From Burkholderiaceae bacterium (GTDB taxonomy: Bacteria; Pseudomonadota; Gammaproteobacteria; Burkholderiales; Burkholderiaceae_C), in contig JAEUOY010000064.1 of NCBI GenBank assembly GCA_016790515.1, forward strand, positions 1 through 64,000: 64,000 bases of DNA, written 5' to 3'. The position numbers were made by a program, and so were the translations under genes. Under the pieces are notes generated by a model. The model searched no databases. It saw only the letters and a program-made list of their open reading frames with translations, and was not told where the DNA came from. This document shows, piece by piece, positions 1 to 11,529 of the stretch. Position 1 is the stretch's first letter. Each line of letters begins with the position of its first letter.

Positions 1-4
1 TCCC

Positions 5-1489
5 ATGAACAAGAGAGCCTTCCTGCTCGAAGGCGGCCTGGTGGTCGACGGCTCGGGCGGGCCATCCTGGCCCGGTGACCTGTTGCTGGTCGACGACCGC
101 ATAGCCCGCCTCGGCGAAGGCCTGCGCGAACGCCTGCCTGAGGGTCTGGCACTGGCCGACGTCGAGGTGATGGACTGCCGCAGCCAGGCCATCGCCCCGG
201 GCTTCATCGACGCCCACACCCACGACGACGCCATCGTGCTGCGCGACCCGGCCTGCCTGCCCAAGATCTCACAGGGCATCACCACGGTGGTCACCGGCAA
301 CTGCGGCATCTCGCTGATGCCCTATGCCACCGCGTCGGCCAGGCCGCCGCTGAACCTGCTCGGCGCCGATTCGTTCCACCATGCCTCGATGCGTTCGTAC
401 CGCGATGCGGTCGCAGCAGCGCAACCGGCGCTGAACGTTGCGGCGCTGGTCGGCCACACGACGCTGCGCTTCGCGACGCTGGCCGATCTTGCGCAGGCGG
501 CCAGCGCCGACGAACGTGCGCGCATGGCGGCGCTGCTCGAAACCTGCATGGCCGATGGCGCGCACGGCCTGTCCTCGGGGCTGTTCTACGAGGAAGCCTT
601 TGCCGCGCCGGCCGACGAAGTGACCCAGCTGGCGCGCATCGTCGCGCGCCATGGCGGCGTCTACGCGACGCATTTGCGCAGCGAGATGGCGCAGATCATC
701 GAGGCGATCCACGAGGCTGGCGACTGCGCGTTCGAGGCCGGCCTGCCGCTGGTGATCTCGCACCACAAGTGCGCCGGGCCGGCGAACTGGGGCCGCACCC
801 GCGAGACCCTGCCGCTGGTCGAGGCGCTGGCCAAGCGCCAGGCCATCGCGATGGACGTCTACCCCTATGTTGCCGGCTCGACGGTGCTGCGCGAAGACCT
901 GGTCGATGGGGTGATCGACGTGATGCTGACCTGGAGCGACAGCCACCCCGAGTTGGGCGGCCGATCGCTGGCCTCGATTGCCGAAGAGTGGGGCGTCGAC
1001 CAAAAGACCGCCTGCCGCCGGCTCCAGCCGGGTGGCGCCTGCTACTTCCAGATGAACGAGGACGATGTCGAGCGCGTGATCGCCCACCCGCTGACGATGA
1101 TAGGCACGGACGGCCTGCCGCACGACCGCCATCCACATCCGCGGCTGTGGGGAGCCTTTCCGCGCGTCTTCGCGCGCTACTGGCGCGAGCGCCGGCTGTT
1201 CACGCTGGAGCAGGCGGTGCACAAGATGACCGGCCTGACGGCGCGCAACTTCCGTATCGCCGAGCGCGGCCTGCTGAAGGTCGGCGCGATGGCCGACGTG
1301 GTGGTGTTCGACCCGGCGCGCATCGCCGACACGGCGACCTACGACGACCCGATCCGCGCCAGCCAGGGCATCAGCGCGGTGTTCGTCAACGGCCGCATGG
1401 CCTACGCCGGCGGCGGCGAGCCGCGGGTGCTGGCGCGCGCCGGCCGCATGCTCAGCCGCGGCAAGGTGGAGCATCACGATGGCTGCTGA
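5..1489 (+). CDS. N-acyl-D-amino-acid deacylase (D-aminoacylase)
   Basis: Amidohydrolase-superfamily enzyme expected to hydrolyse N-acyl-D-amino acids to the D-amino acid and a carboxylate in the cytoplasm. The 494-residue protein shows the metal site of the family: GFIDAHTH (His71, His73), the Cys of GNCGIS (Cys100) that is a zinc ligand in D-aminoacylases, HLRSE (His223), SHHK (His253) and GTDG (Asp369). Length matches the family (about 480-500). The ATG at 5 is only four bases into the window, so an upstream start cannot be excluded, but the N-terminus aligns with the usual beginning of the family. Its end overlaps the following sugar kinase gene by 11 bp, so the two are probably co-transcribed. 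Exact acyl and side-chain preference is not visible. Confidence 0.9.
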   Translation: MNKRAFLLEGGLVVDGSGGPSWPGDLLLVDDRIARLGEGLRERLPEGLALADVEVMDCRSQAIAPGFIDAHTHDDAIVLRDPACLPKISQGITTVVTGNCGISLMPYATASARPPLNLLGADSFHHASMRSYRDAVAAAQPALNVAALVGHTTLRFATLADLAQAASADERARMAALLETCMADGAHGLSSGLFYEEAFAAPADEVTQLARIVARHGGVYATHLRSEMAQIIEAIHEAGDCAFEAGLPLVISHHKCAGPANWGRTRETLPLVEALAKRQAIAMDVYPYVAGSTVLREDLVDGVIDVMLTWSDSHPELGGRSLASIAEEWGVDQKTACRRLQPGGACYFQMNEDDVERVIAHPLTMIGTDGLPHDRHPHPRLWGAFPRVFARYWRERRLFTLEQAVHKMTGLTARNFRIAERGLLKVGAMADVVVFDPARIADTATYDDPIRASQGISAVFVNGRMAYAGGGEPRVLARAGRMLSRGKVEHHDGC

Positions 1490-2408
1490 CAAGACCCTGG
1501 ACCTGCTGGCGATCGGCGAGGCGATGGTCGAGTTCAACCAGCAGCAGGGCGCACCGGGCAACTACCTGGCCGGCTTCGGCGGCGACACCTCGAACTGTGC
1601 GATCGCCGCGGCGCGCCTGGGCGCGCGCAGCGCCTATCTGAGCGAGCTCGGCGACGACGTGTTCGGCGACCAGCTGATGGCGCTGTGGCAGCGCGAGGGC
1701 GTGGCCACCGGCGCCGTGCGCCGCGTCGCGGGCGGCGAGACGGGGATCTATTTCGTCACCCATGGCCCCGACGGCCATCGTTTCTCGTACCGCCGTGCTG
1801 GCAGCGCCGCCGCCCGCATGGACCCGGCGACGATTCCGCCCGGCGCGGTCGAAAGCGCGCGCTGGCTGCATTGCTCGGGCATCTCGCAGGCGATCAGCGC
1901 CTCGGCCTGCGACACGGTGTTCGAGGCGATCGCCCGTGCCCGCGCGGCCGGCACGCAAGTCAGCTACGACCTCAACTTCCGTCCGTCGCTGTGGCCGGCG
2001 CCACGTGCGCTGGCGATCGCCCGCGCGACCTTGGCGCAGTGCGACCTGTTCTTCCCCAGTGTCGACGAGATCGGCGCGCTGACCGGGCTGAGCCGGCCCG
2101 AGGAGATCGTTCGCTGGTCGCATGACCAGGGGGCGGCGAGGGTCGCGCTGAAGCTGGGCGCGGCCGGCTGCATGGTGTCGGACGCAACCGGCATGCGCCG
2201 CATCGCGCCATTCCCGGTGCAGCCGGTGGACGCCACCGGCGCCGGCGACTGCTACGCCGGTGCGCTGCTGGCCCGGCTGTCGGCCGGCGATCCGCTGGAC
2301 ACCGCGGCGCGGGCGGCGAACGTCGCGGCGGCGCTCAGCACCCAGGGTTACGGCGCGGTGGCGCCGCTGCCGCGCTGGACGGAGGTCAGGGCGAAGCTGG
2401 CGAGTTGA
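1479..2408 (+). CDS. PfkB-family sugar kinase, probably 2-keto-3-deoxygluconate kinase-like
   Basis: Ribokinase/PfkB kinase of 309 residues that transfers phosphate from ATP to a sugar or sugar acid. The N-terminal GGDTSNCAIAAARLG segment (about 34-48) and the C-terminal signature DATGAGDC (251-258, catalytic Asp257) are intact. The overall pattern with YDLNFRPSLW near 163-172 resembles KDG kinases. Its start overlaps the D-aminoacylase stop by 11 bp, a pairing compatible with use of D-amino acid or amino-sugar derivatives, but the substrate is inference. It converges on the NudC gene and the two coding regions overlap by 23 bp. Confidence 0.85.
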   Translation: MAADKTLDLLAIGEAMVEFNQQQGAPGNYLAGFGGDTSNCAIAAARLGARSAYLSELGDDVFGDQLMALWQREGVATGAVRRVAGGETGIYFVTHGPDGHRFSYRRAGSAAARMDPATIPPGAVESARWLHCSGISQAISASACDTVFEAIARARAAGTQVSYDLNFRPSLWPAPRALAIARATLAQCDLFFPSVDEIGALTGLSRPEEIVRWSHDQGAARVALKLGAAGCMVSDATGMRRIAPFPVQPVDATGAGDCYAGALLARLSAGDPLDTAARAANVAAALSTQGYGAVAPLPRWTEVRAKLAS

Positions 2409-3219
2409 CAGCCGCAGCCGAGCGCATCGACGCCAGCGTGTCGCGGATCAGATGCCCGGCGATCGACAAGCGCGGCGGGATGTTCGGCAGCGCATCGAGT
2501 GCAAACCACTGCGCATGCTCGATCTCGCCGGCCTGCGCAACGATCTCGCCGCCGGCCCAGCGCGCGGTGAAGGCGATCATCAGGCTGTGCGGGAACGGCC
2601 AGCTCTGGCTGCCGTAGTAGCGCAGCTCGGTCACCCTGACGGCCACTTCCTCGGCCACCTCGCGGTGCACGCAGTCCTCCAGCGATTCGCCGGCCTCGAC
2701 GAAGCCGGCCAGCGCGCTGTACATACCGGCCGCATAGTGCGGCGATCGCGCCAGCAGCAACTCGCCGGGCCTCCAGACCAAGGCCATCATCGCCGGGCTC
2801 AGCCGCGGGTAGGCGCTGTGCTGGCAGGCCGGGCAGATCCGGGCGCGTTCGCCCGGCTGCAGTTCGGTCGGCGTGCCGCAGACGCCGCAGTGGCGGTGGC
2901 TGCGGTCCCACTCCAGCACCTGCGATGCGCGGCCGGCCAGCGCAGCCAGCGTGGCGTCCAGCGCCAGCATCGCCGCGCGCAAGGGCAGGCGGCGCCAGCC
3001 CGGCGGCGGCTCGGGCAGCGCCAGCGCCCAGCAGTCCTGGCCGGCCAGCGTTCCGAGGTAGTGGCGTGTGGTGGCCAGTGCGGCCAGCCAAGCGGAGTCC
3101 AGCGGCTGCAGCGAGGGTGCGTCGGCCTCGGGCAGCAGCAAGTCGCGTTGCACGAAGGCAAAGCACCAGGCCTGGGTCGACGGCGGCAACGCGGGCTGGT
3201 TGGCGGGGATGAAGATCAT
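2386..3219 (-). CDS. nudC: NADH pyrophosphatase / RNA NAD-decapping Nudix hydrolase (NudC type)
   Basis: Hydrolyses the pyrophosphate of NAD(H), and in known NudC enzymes removes NAD caps from RNA. The 277-residue product has the NudC architecture: a divergent N-terminal domain, a zinc ribbon (Cys111, Cys114, Cys129, Cys132), a Nudix box (about 172-194, GFVEAGES...REVAEEV) and the NudC hallmark SQSWPFPHS (204-212). The start is placed at the internal ATG giving MIFIPANQ, because the longer frame adds 19 residues without conservation. It overlaps the 3' end of the sugar kinase convergently. Confidence 0.93.
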   Translation of the reverse strand: MIFIPANQPALPPSTQAWCFAFVQRDLLLPEADAPSLQPLDSAWLAALATTRHYLGTLAGQDCWALALPEPPPGWRRLPLRAAMLALDATLAALAGRASQVLEWDRSHRHCGVCGTPTELQPGERARICPACQHSAYPRLSPAMMALVWRPGELLLARSPHYAAGMYSALAGFVEAGESLEDCVHREVAEEVAVRVTELRYYGSQSWPFPHSLMIAFTARWAGGEIVAQAGEIEHAQWFALDALPNIPPRLSIAGHLIRDTLASMRSAAAVNSPASP

Positions 3220-3307
3220 GCAGCGGTGCTGGCAGGCGGCGTGGCCTGCATCATCCCCGATGCGTTGCAGCGGCAAGCCCGCAGAGCGCCAATCCCGGCC
3301 GCGCGGC

Positions 3308-6102
3308 TCAGCCGATCAGCGTCAGCCCCGGCGGCAGCGCGTCGCCGAATGCGCTCTGCTGGCCCGCTTCGTCCAGCGGCACGTACTCGCGAACGCGCGC
3401 GATCCAGCCCGCCGGTGCCCCTTGCGCCTGCAGCCCTGCGATCACCCGCTCGCAGATCTCGGGCGCCAGATCGCGGGCGCGGTCGCCGCTGCGCCGCGCC
3501 AGGTTGGCGGCTGCCGCGGCAGCGCCTTCGGCCTGTTTCCAGTCCAGCGCCAGCAGCGCTTCCAGCCAGGCCGATGCGGTGTCGGCCGGCACGACACCAT
3601 GCACGCTGCCGTACAGCGGCACCCGCGCCCCCAACCGGCCCAGCGCCCAGAACGTCCAGGCGTCCTGCGGGCGCGATCTGGCGGCCGTGCCGGCCGCGCG
3701 CAGCCGCCCGACCAGCCAGTCGCCGACCTCGGCCTTGTGCTCGGCCGGCACGCGTTCGAGCGCGGCGGCCAGCCGCAGCATGTCGTCCCAGCCGCCCTTG
3801 ACCAGGCGTGGCGGGCGTTCGTGCAGGCCGGCCTCCGCGCCGCGCAGGTTGAACGCGAAGTCCTCCAGCAGCCGCGCCTGCGCCGCCTCGTCCAGACCGC
3901 CGGCGACGCGGCGCCACAGCGTCCACCATTCGCTGTTGACCTGCGGCTCCTGGCCATGCTGCACGCCCGCGTCGTAGAGCGGCCACAGCTGCCCGATGCG
4001 CCAGCCATCCAACGGGTCGCCGAGGCCCGGGCGCAGGCACCAGCCGACCAGGCTGAGCCACTGGCGTTCATGGTCGGCCGAGCGGCGGCGCGCGCGGGCC
4101 AGCGGCATCAGCCGGTCGAACAGCGCGCGCAGCAGCGGCGTGGGCCAGCGCTCGCGCGCGCCTAGCAGCGCTTCGAGCTGCGGCCGGATGCGCTTGACGG
4201 CCTTCGGGTCGGCCGTGCGGTCGCGCGCGCCGAACACGCGTTCGAGGCAGGCCACCGCCTCGCCGAAGCGCGGCGGCAGGCCGGCCGCGCCGGCAGGCTC
4301 GTCGCCCGCCTCGCCACGCAGCTGGAATTCCAGCAACCAGCGCTGCGCCGGGTCGGCGCTGGCGATGCAATGCACCGCCAGCGTGCCGACCTCGGTCAGC
4401 GTCGCGGCCAGTTGCACCGGGATCTCCTGCCGGCCCTCGCCGCGCACGACGGTGGCCACCGGCGGCAGCGGCTGTGCGTCGCGCCCGGCCAGGTCGACCA
4501 GCTCGCCGGCGCTCGGCGGCGCCTGGCCGCTGAGTTCGGCGGTGGTCGAGACCAGGTGGAAGCGCACCGGGCTGCCGATGCGCAGCGCGAAGCTGCGGTC
4601 GGCCAGGCGCTGTTCGTGGCCTTCCCCGCTGCCCTGCGGGAGCAGGCAGACGCCGGGCGTGGCCAAGCCGGCGACCGGCTCGTCCAGGCGCAGGAAATAG
4701 CTGCGCGGCGAGCCGCCGCCGATCTTCGGCGCCAGCCCGCGCCGCGCCAGCGCATAGGCCACCGCGCCGCGGGCGACCGCGACATCGGGGTCGGCGTTGG
4801 GCAGCAGGCGCAGCGGCGCGCCGCGCCAGGCGGCCAGCGTGGCCTGCAGCCGCCGCTCGATCGGCTCGGCGCGGAACACGCCGCCGTTCAGCAGCAGCGC
4901 ATCGGGCCAGCCGGCGTCGCGGTGCTGCTGCAGGAAGGCGGCGATGTGGCGCGTCACCGCCGGGTCGCTGGCGTAGGGCAGTCCGAAGCTGACCAGGCCG
5001 CCGCTGCGTTCACGCCGCGGCAGCTCGCCGGCGGCGACCTGCGGGAAGAAGCCGTCGACCACCAGGCTTGCGACCTCATCGCGCGTCAGCTCGACCGAGC
5101 GGGCGCCGCCGATCAGGCTCGACCCGGCGCCCAGCAGCGTCACCGTCGTGCGCTCCGGCGCGTCGGCGGCGAGCAGGCGCTCTTTCGCGGTGCGGCACTG
5201 CTCGACCAGCTGTGCCAGCTGGCCCGGCGACAGCCGCGCCGCGCCGCTGTCGGCCAGCCGGGCTTCGGCGCGGTGCGCCAGCGCCAGGTCCATGTTGTCG
5301 CCGCCGAGCATCAGGTGGCGGCCGACCGCGAAGCGTTCGAGCTGCGGCTCGCCGTCCTGCAGCGTGACCCGCACCAGGCTCAGGTCGGTGGTGCCGCCGC
5401 CGACATCGCAGACCAGCACCAGCCGGCAGCCGGCCAGGTCGTCGCGCAGCGTCTTGCGGTGGCGCAACAGCCAGTCGTACAACGCCGCCTGCGGTTCCTC
5501 GAGCAGGCGCAGCTGCGGCAGCCCGGCATCGCGCGCGGCCTGCAGCGTCAGCGCGCGCGCGGCGTCGTCGAACGAGGCCGGCACCGTCAGTACCAGCTCC
5601 TGCGCTTCCAGCGGCTGTTTCGGGTGGTGATGGTTCCAGGCCGCGCGCAGATGGGCCAGCAGGCTGGCGCTGGCAGCCACCGGCGAGACCTTGCGCACCT
5701 CGGCCGGCGCGCCCCAGGGCAGGATCGCCGCCAGCCGGTCGACCGCCGCATGCGACAGCCAGCTCTTCGCGCTGGCCACCAGCCGCCCCGGCACCTGGGC
5801 GCCGAGCCGGCGCGCGAGGCGGCCGATCACGACGCCGTCGTCGGAGCCATCGTCGCTTCTGGGCCAGGGCAGGGCGGTGGCGCCGGCGGCCAGCTCGCCC
5901 GGCGCCGCGTGGTAGCGCAGTGAGGGCAGCAGCGGCAGCGCCGCGACCTCGCCGGGCGCGACCAGCTGGTCGATCGCGAACAGCGCGATCGGGTCGCCCA
6001 CCGCTGCGCCCCGCGCCTTCGCGAACGCGACGACGGTGTGGGTCGTGCCGAGGTCGATGCCGACGCTGTAGGCCGGCGCCGCCGCCGGCTGCCGGGCTTG
6101 GC

Positions 6103-6106
<4 letters not shown>
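3308..6106 (-). CDS. Hsp70-family protein with DUF3731-type C-terminal region
   Basis: DnaK-like ATPase of about 932 residues. The N-terminal actin-like domain begins SVGIDLGTTHTVVAF and contains phosphate-binding CDVGGGTTDLSL and a GGDNMDLAL segment, as in Hsp70s. Beyond about residue 600 the long C-terminus does not look like the DnaK substrate-binding domain and fits the DUF3731 extension known from such gene pairs (family knowledge). The start is a GTG overlapping the stop of the upstream Hsp70 gene as GTGA; the longer open frame upstream only shadows that neighbour. It is the last gene of a three-gene overlapping operon with a second Hsp70 and DUF2760. Role unknown; specialised chaperone function is inference. 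Confidence 0.88.
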
Positions 6107-7976
<1,870 letters not shown>

Positions 7977-7980
<4 letters not shown>

Positions 7981-8558
7981 AGCTCGACCTCCGCCGGCGC
8001 GATCACGCGCGGATCGTGGCGCTCGGCCAGCTGCGGCAGGCGCACCTCGCTGACGCGCCAGCCGCGGTGGCTCAGGCTGCCGGCAAACGGCGGCTGGCCG
8101 ACGACGTTGCCGGTCAGCCGGACCTGGGCGGCGTCGAATCCCGCCGGCAGCGTGATGCGCGCGCCCTCGGCCTCGGCGCGCACCGGCACGATCGTGAAAT
8201 GCTCGCGCAGCACCTTGGCGCAGCCGGCATGCACGACGCGGGCCGCGGCGCCGATCTGGGCGTCGCCGTAGCCGGCCAGGTCCTCGCCGACGAAGTCGAC
8301 CAGCCGCGCCTCGCGCTGCAGCAGCGCCAGCAGCTGCAGCGCCGCATCGGGGGCACTGTCCTTCAGCGGTGATGGCGGCGGCGGGGGCGGGGGCGGCGGC
8401 GCGGCCGGGGCCGGCGCATCGGGTGCACCGCTGCGCAGCGCGGCGAAGCGCGCGGCCAGCCGGGCGTCGCCGAGCACGCCGAAGAAGGCGCCGAAGGCCA
8501 GCGACAGCCGGGTCAGCAGCGACGGCAAGGGTTCATTGCCGGAAGGAGGGGGGTTCAT
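7977..8558 (-). CDS. DUF2760 domain protein
   Basis: A 193-residue protein, first in the operon with two Hsp70-like genes. The N-terminal 45 residues are followed by a low-complexity proline/alanine linker with a run of nine prolines (about residues 51-60), then a conserved C-terminal domain (about 70-193) matching DUF2760 as it occurs beside paired Hsp70 genes. No enzymatic motif or signal peptide is visible. The conserved neighbourhood suggests it is a partner or client adaptor of the two ATPases; that is inference. Confidence 0.8.
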
Positions 8559-8851
8559 CGAAGGCTCCAGGCGAGCGTGAGGCGGTCAGCCGGCGCGCGC
8601 AGCGCGATGGCCGGCGGTCGACCGGGCAGGCCCTGCGGGCGGGACCCGGGCAGGGCGACGGATGTCGATGGATGGATGTTGCAGTGCAGCATGTTAGTGC
8701 TTCTGTCGGCGTCCCGTGTTCGGCGCGTATCTTCGTCGCAACGCTCGCCGTCGGGCGCTAGGATGCGTCGGTTCCGGCAGCGCTGCCGCTGCCGGCTCCG
8801 CCGAACCGTCATCGCGGTGCCCGCGCGCCGCCCCTGCCCGAAAGCGCCGCC
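8559..8851. other. Divergent intergenic region, no gene recognised
   Basis: About 290 bp between the DUF2760 operon (minus) and the class II aldolase gene (plus). It must carry the promoters of both. I see no convincing -35/-10 pair, hairpin or conserved RNA element in it. Confidence 0.5.
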
Positions 8852-9643
8852 ATGTCCTCCGTGCCCGCCACCCGCCGATCGCCTGCCGTTTCCGATGCCG
8901 AGCGCCGCGTGCGCGAAGACCTGGCCGCCGCCTACCGGCTGGTCGCGCTGTACGGCATGGACGACAGCATCTACACCCACATCTCGGCGCGGGTGCCCGG
9001 GCAGCACGACCAGTTCCTGATCAACCCGTTCGGCAGGCTGTTCCGCGACATCACCGCGTCGTCGCTGGTCAGGATCGACCTCGACGGCCGCATCCTCGAC
9101 GATTCGCCCTGCGACGTGAACCCGGCCGGCTTCACGATCCACAGCGCGGTGCATGCGGCGCGCCCCGACGCCGCCTGCGTGCTGCACACCCACACGGTGG
9201 CCGGTGTCGCGGTGTCGGCGCTGGCCGGCGGGCTGCAGCCCTGCAACCAGTGGGCGCTGCAGTTCCACCAGCGGGTGGCCTACCACGACTACGAGGGCCT
9301 CGCGCTCGACCATGCCGAGCGCGAGCGACTGGTCGCCGACCTGGGGCCGAACCGGCAGGTGATGATCCTGCGCAACCACGGCCTGCTGACGCTGGGCCGC
9401 AGCGTCGCCGAGGCCTTCATCCTGATGCACAACCTCGAGCGCGCCTGCCGGGTGCAGCTGGCGATCCAGGCCACCGGGCTGGCGGTCAAGGAGCTGTCGC
9501 CCGAGGTCTGCGAGAAGACTGCACGCCAGTACGAGAGCGGCGACAGCAAGCGCGAGGCCGGCAGCGACGACGCGAACGCGCGCGAATGGCGCGGCTTCCT
9601 GCGCCGCCTCGAACCGGCAGCGCCGACATCGTTCCGCGACTGA
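8852..9643 (+). CDS. Class II aldolase/adducin-family protein
   Basis: 263-residue member of the zinc-dependent class II aldolase fold. The zinc-binding HTHTVAG motif (about residues 110-116) and the downstream NHGLL motif (about 174-178) are present, with the family's typical N-terminal helix and glycine-rich NPFGRLF segment. Enzymes of this fold cleave sugar phosphates or act as decarboxylases; the short cytosolic form found in proteobacteria often sits near acyl-CoA genes and its substrate is undefined. The AMP-dependent ligase gene follows 31 bp downstream on the same strand, suggesting one transcript. Confidence 0.87.
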   Translation: MSSVPATRRSPAVSDAERRVREDLAAAYRLVALYGMDDSIYTHISARVPGQHDQFLINPFGRLFRDITASSLVRIDLDGRILDDSPCDVNPAGFTIHSAVHAARPDAACVLHTHTVAGVAVSALAGGLQPCNQWALQFHQRVAYHDYEGLALDHAERERLVADLGPNRQVMILRNHGLLTLGRSVAEAFILMHNLERACRVQLAIQATGLAVKELSPEVCEKTARQYESGDSKREAGSDDANAREWRGFLRRLEPAAPTSFRD

Positions 9644-9674
9644 CGCCGGCCGATCCGGCACCCGGAGATACGAC

Positions 9675-11285
9675 ATGCCCCCGACCCTCTCGCTGGCCGT
9701 CGGGCCGCAACAGCCCGCGCTGCTCGACATCACGCTCGGCGACCTGCTGGCGCAGGCCGCCGAGCGCGCACCCGACCGGCTGGCGCTGGTCGCCGGCACG
9801 CCCGACCCGGCGCAGCGCCGGCAATGGACCTATGCCGAGCTGCTGGCGCAATGCCGGCGCAGCGCCCGCGCGCTGCTGGCGCGCTTTCGGCCCGGCGAGC
9901 GGGTGGCGGTTTGGGCGCCCAACCTGCCCGAATGGGTGATGCTGGAGTTCGGTGCCGCGATGGCCGGGCTGGTGCTGGTCACCGTGAACCCGGCGTTCCG
10001 CGCCCGGGAACTGAGCTACGTGCTGAAGCAGTCGCGCGCGGCCGGCATCTTCGTGATCCACCAGTTCCGCGGCAACCCGATGCACGCCACGGTGCATGAG
10101 GTGAAGCCCGACTGCCCCGAGCTGCGCGAGGTGATCTGCTTCGACGACTGGGCGGGCTTCATCGCCGCCGGCGACGACACCAGCATCGCGCTGCCGCCGG
10201 TGCGGCCGCGCGACGCGGTGATGATCCAGTACACCTCGGGCACCACCGGGTTCCCCAAGGGCGCGCTGCTGCACCACCAGGGCCTGGCCAACAACGGCGC
10301 GCACACCGCGCAGCGCATGGGCGTGGCCGACGACGGCGCGGTGTGGATCACCACGATGCCGCTGTTCCACACCGGCGGCTGCGTCTGCTGCGTGCTCGGC
10401 GCGGTGTCGCGCGCGGCGACCAACGTGCTGGTCGAGGCCTTCGAGCCCGGGCTGGTGCTCGAGCTGTTCGAGACCCACCGCGGCAACGCGATGATCGGCG
10501 TGCCGACGATGCTGATCGCGATGATGGAGCACCCGCGCTTCGCCGAGACCGACCTGTCGTCGGTGCGTGCGATCTGCGCCGGCGGCTCGACCGTGCCGGC
10601 GGCGCTGGTCACCCGGCTCGAAGAGAAGCTGGGCGCGCCGTTCACGATCGTCTTCGGCCAGACCGAATGCTCGCCGGTCGCGTCGATGACCTGGCCGGAC
10701 GACACCGTGGCCGACAAGTCCGGCACGATCGGCACGCCGATGCCGCATGTCGAGGTCAAGATCATCGACCCGGCCACCGGCCAGACGCTGCCGACCGGCC
10801 GGATCGGCGAGTACTGCACCCGCGGCTACCACGTGATGCACGGCTACTTCGAGATGCCCGAGGCCACCGCGGCGGCGATCGACGCCGACGGCTGGCTGCA
10901 CACCGGCGACCTCTGCGCGATGGACGAGCGCGGCTACTGCACCGTCGAGGGCCGGCTCAAGGACATGATCATCCGCGGCGGCGAGAACATCTACCCGCGC
11001 GAGCTGGAGGAGCTGCTGTTCCGCCACCCGAGCATCGGCGCGGTCGCGGTGGTCGGCCTGCCCGATGCCAAATGGGGCGAGGAAGTGGCCGCCTTCTTGC
11101 GCCCCGCGCCGGGCGCGACGATCGACAAGGCCGCGCTGATCGACTACCTGCGCGCCAACCTGGCGCCGCACAAGACGCCGCGACGCTGGTTCGCGGTCGA
11201 CGAATTCCCGCTGACCGGCTCGGGCAAGATCCAGAAGTTCAGGCTGCGCGAGATGTGGCAGGCCGGGCAGCTGGCCGAACTGTGA
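9675..11285 (+). CDS. AMP-dependent acyl-CoA synthetase (fatty-acid--CoA ligase family)
   Basis: 536-residue ANL-superfamily ligase that activates a carboxylic acid through an acyl-adenylate and transfers it to CoA. The P-loop-like motif YTSGTTGFPKGALL (about 182-195), the FGQTECSPV adenylate-binding region, the HTGDLCAMDERGY hinge and GRLKDMIIRGGENIYP are all intact, and the catalytic lysine lies in GSGKIQKF near the C-terminus. Acid chain-length specificity cannot be read from sequence. It follows the class II aldolase gene closely. Confidence 0.92.
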   Translation: MPPTLSLAVGPQQPALLDITLGDLLAQAAERAPDRLALVAGTPDPAQRRQWTYAELLAQCRRSARALLARFRPGERVAVWAPNLPEWVMLEFGAAMAGLVLVTVNPAFRARELSYVLKQSRAAGIFVIHQFRGNPMHATVHEVKPDCPELREVICFDDWAGFIAAGDDTSIALPPVRPRDAVMIQYTSGTTGFPKGALLHHQGLANNGAHTAQRMGVADDGAVWITTMPLFHTGGCVCCVLGAVSRAATNVLVEAFEPGLVLELFETHRGNAMIGVPTMLIAMMEHPRFAETDLSSVRAICAGGSTVPAALVTRLEEKLGAPFTIVFGQTECSPVASMTWPDDTVADKSGTIGTPMPHVEVKIIDPATGQTLPTGRIGEYCTRGYHVMHGYFEMPEATAAAIDADGWLHTGDLCAMDERGYCTVEGRLKDMIIRGGENIYPRELEELLFRHPSIGAVAVVGLPDAKWGEEVAAFLRPAPGATIDKAALIDYLRANLAPHKTPRRWFAVDEFPLTGSGKIQKFRLREMWQAGQLAEL

Positions 11286-11364
11286 GCGGCGGCGCGATCG
11301 CCGGGGCCGCACCAGTGCCGGGCGCGGCCACTCGAGCGCGGTGGCCCATGGCGCCGGAGATGAC

Positions 11365-11393
11365 TTGCACAGGGAACTGTAAATATATACAGT
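11365..11393 (+). promoter_or_regulatory. LexA-type SOS box within a promoter
   Basis: CTGTAAATATATACAG at 11377-11392 fits the CTGT-N8-ACAG LexA operator, with an A/T-only N8 very close to the enterobacterial consensus, in an otherwise GC-rich stretch. A TTGCAC at 11365-11370 and TACAGT at 11388-11393 have a 17-bp spacer and could be the -35 and -10, so LexA would cover the promoter. The downstream 28-codon frame begins 25 bp after the box. Confidence 0.75.
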
Positions 11394-11417
11394 CCTGCAT
11401 CAGGAGCACCCGACGCC

Positions 11418-11504
11418 ATGAAACCTGCCCTGCTGCGCCAGCATTACCAGCCCAGGACCAGCCGCGTGCCCGAATGGCTGATTCGGATCTGGCTGTGGTT
11501 CTGA
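11418..11504 (+). CDS. Putative SOS-induced small protein, 28 residues
   Basis: A short frame directly downstream of the SOS box, with AGGAG at 11402-11406 placed about 11 nt before the ATG. The peptide begins MKPALLRQHYQPRTSRVPEW and continues with an aromatic, hydrophobic tail containing two more tryptophans and a terminal Phe. It has a basic N-terminal half and a possible membrane-interacting C-terminus. No family is recognised. Known SOS-controlled peptides of this size (TisB, DinQ in E. coli) are membrane toxins; similarity here is only in size, regulation and hydrophobic tail, so function is inference. The frame ends 26 bp before the convergent DUF799 gene. Confidence 0.6.
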   Translation: MKPALLRQHYQPRTSRVPEWLIRIWLWF

Positions 11505-11529
11505 AGGCTGCGACGGCCTGAACGATCGA

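Noticed and set aside
2260..3801. 513-codon plus-strand frame opposite nudC and the Hsp70 gene
   Set aside because: Arg/Ala/Pro-rich shadow with no domain; both minus-strand genes have clear motifs.
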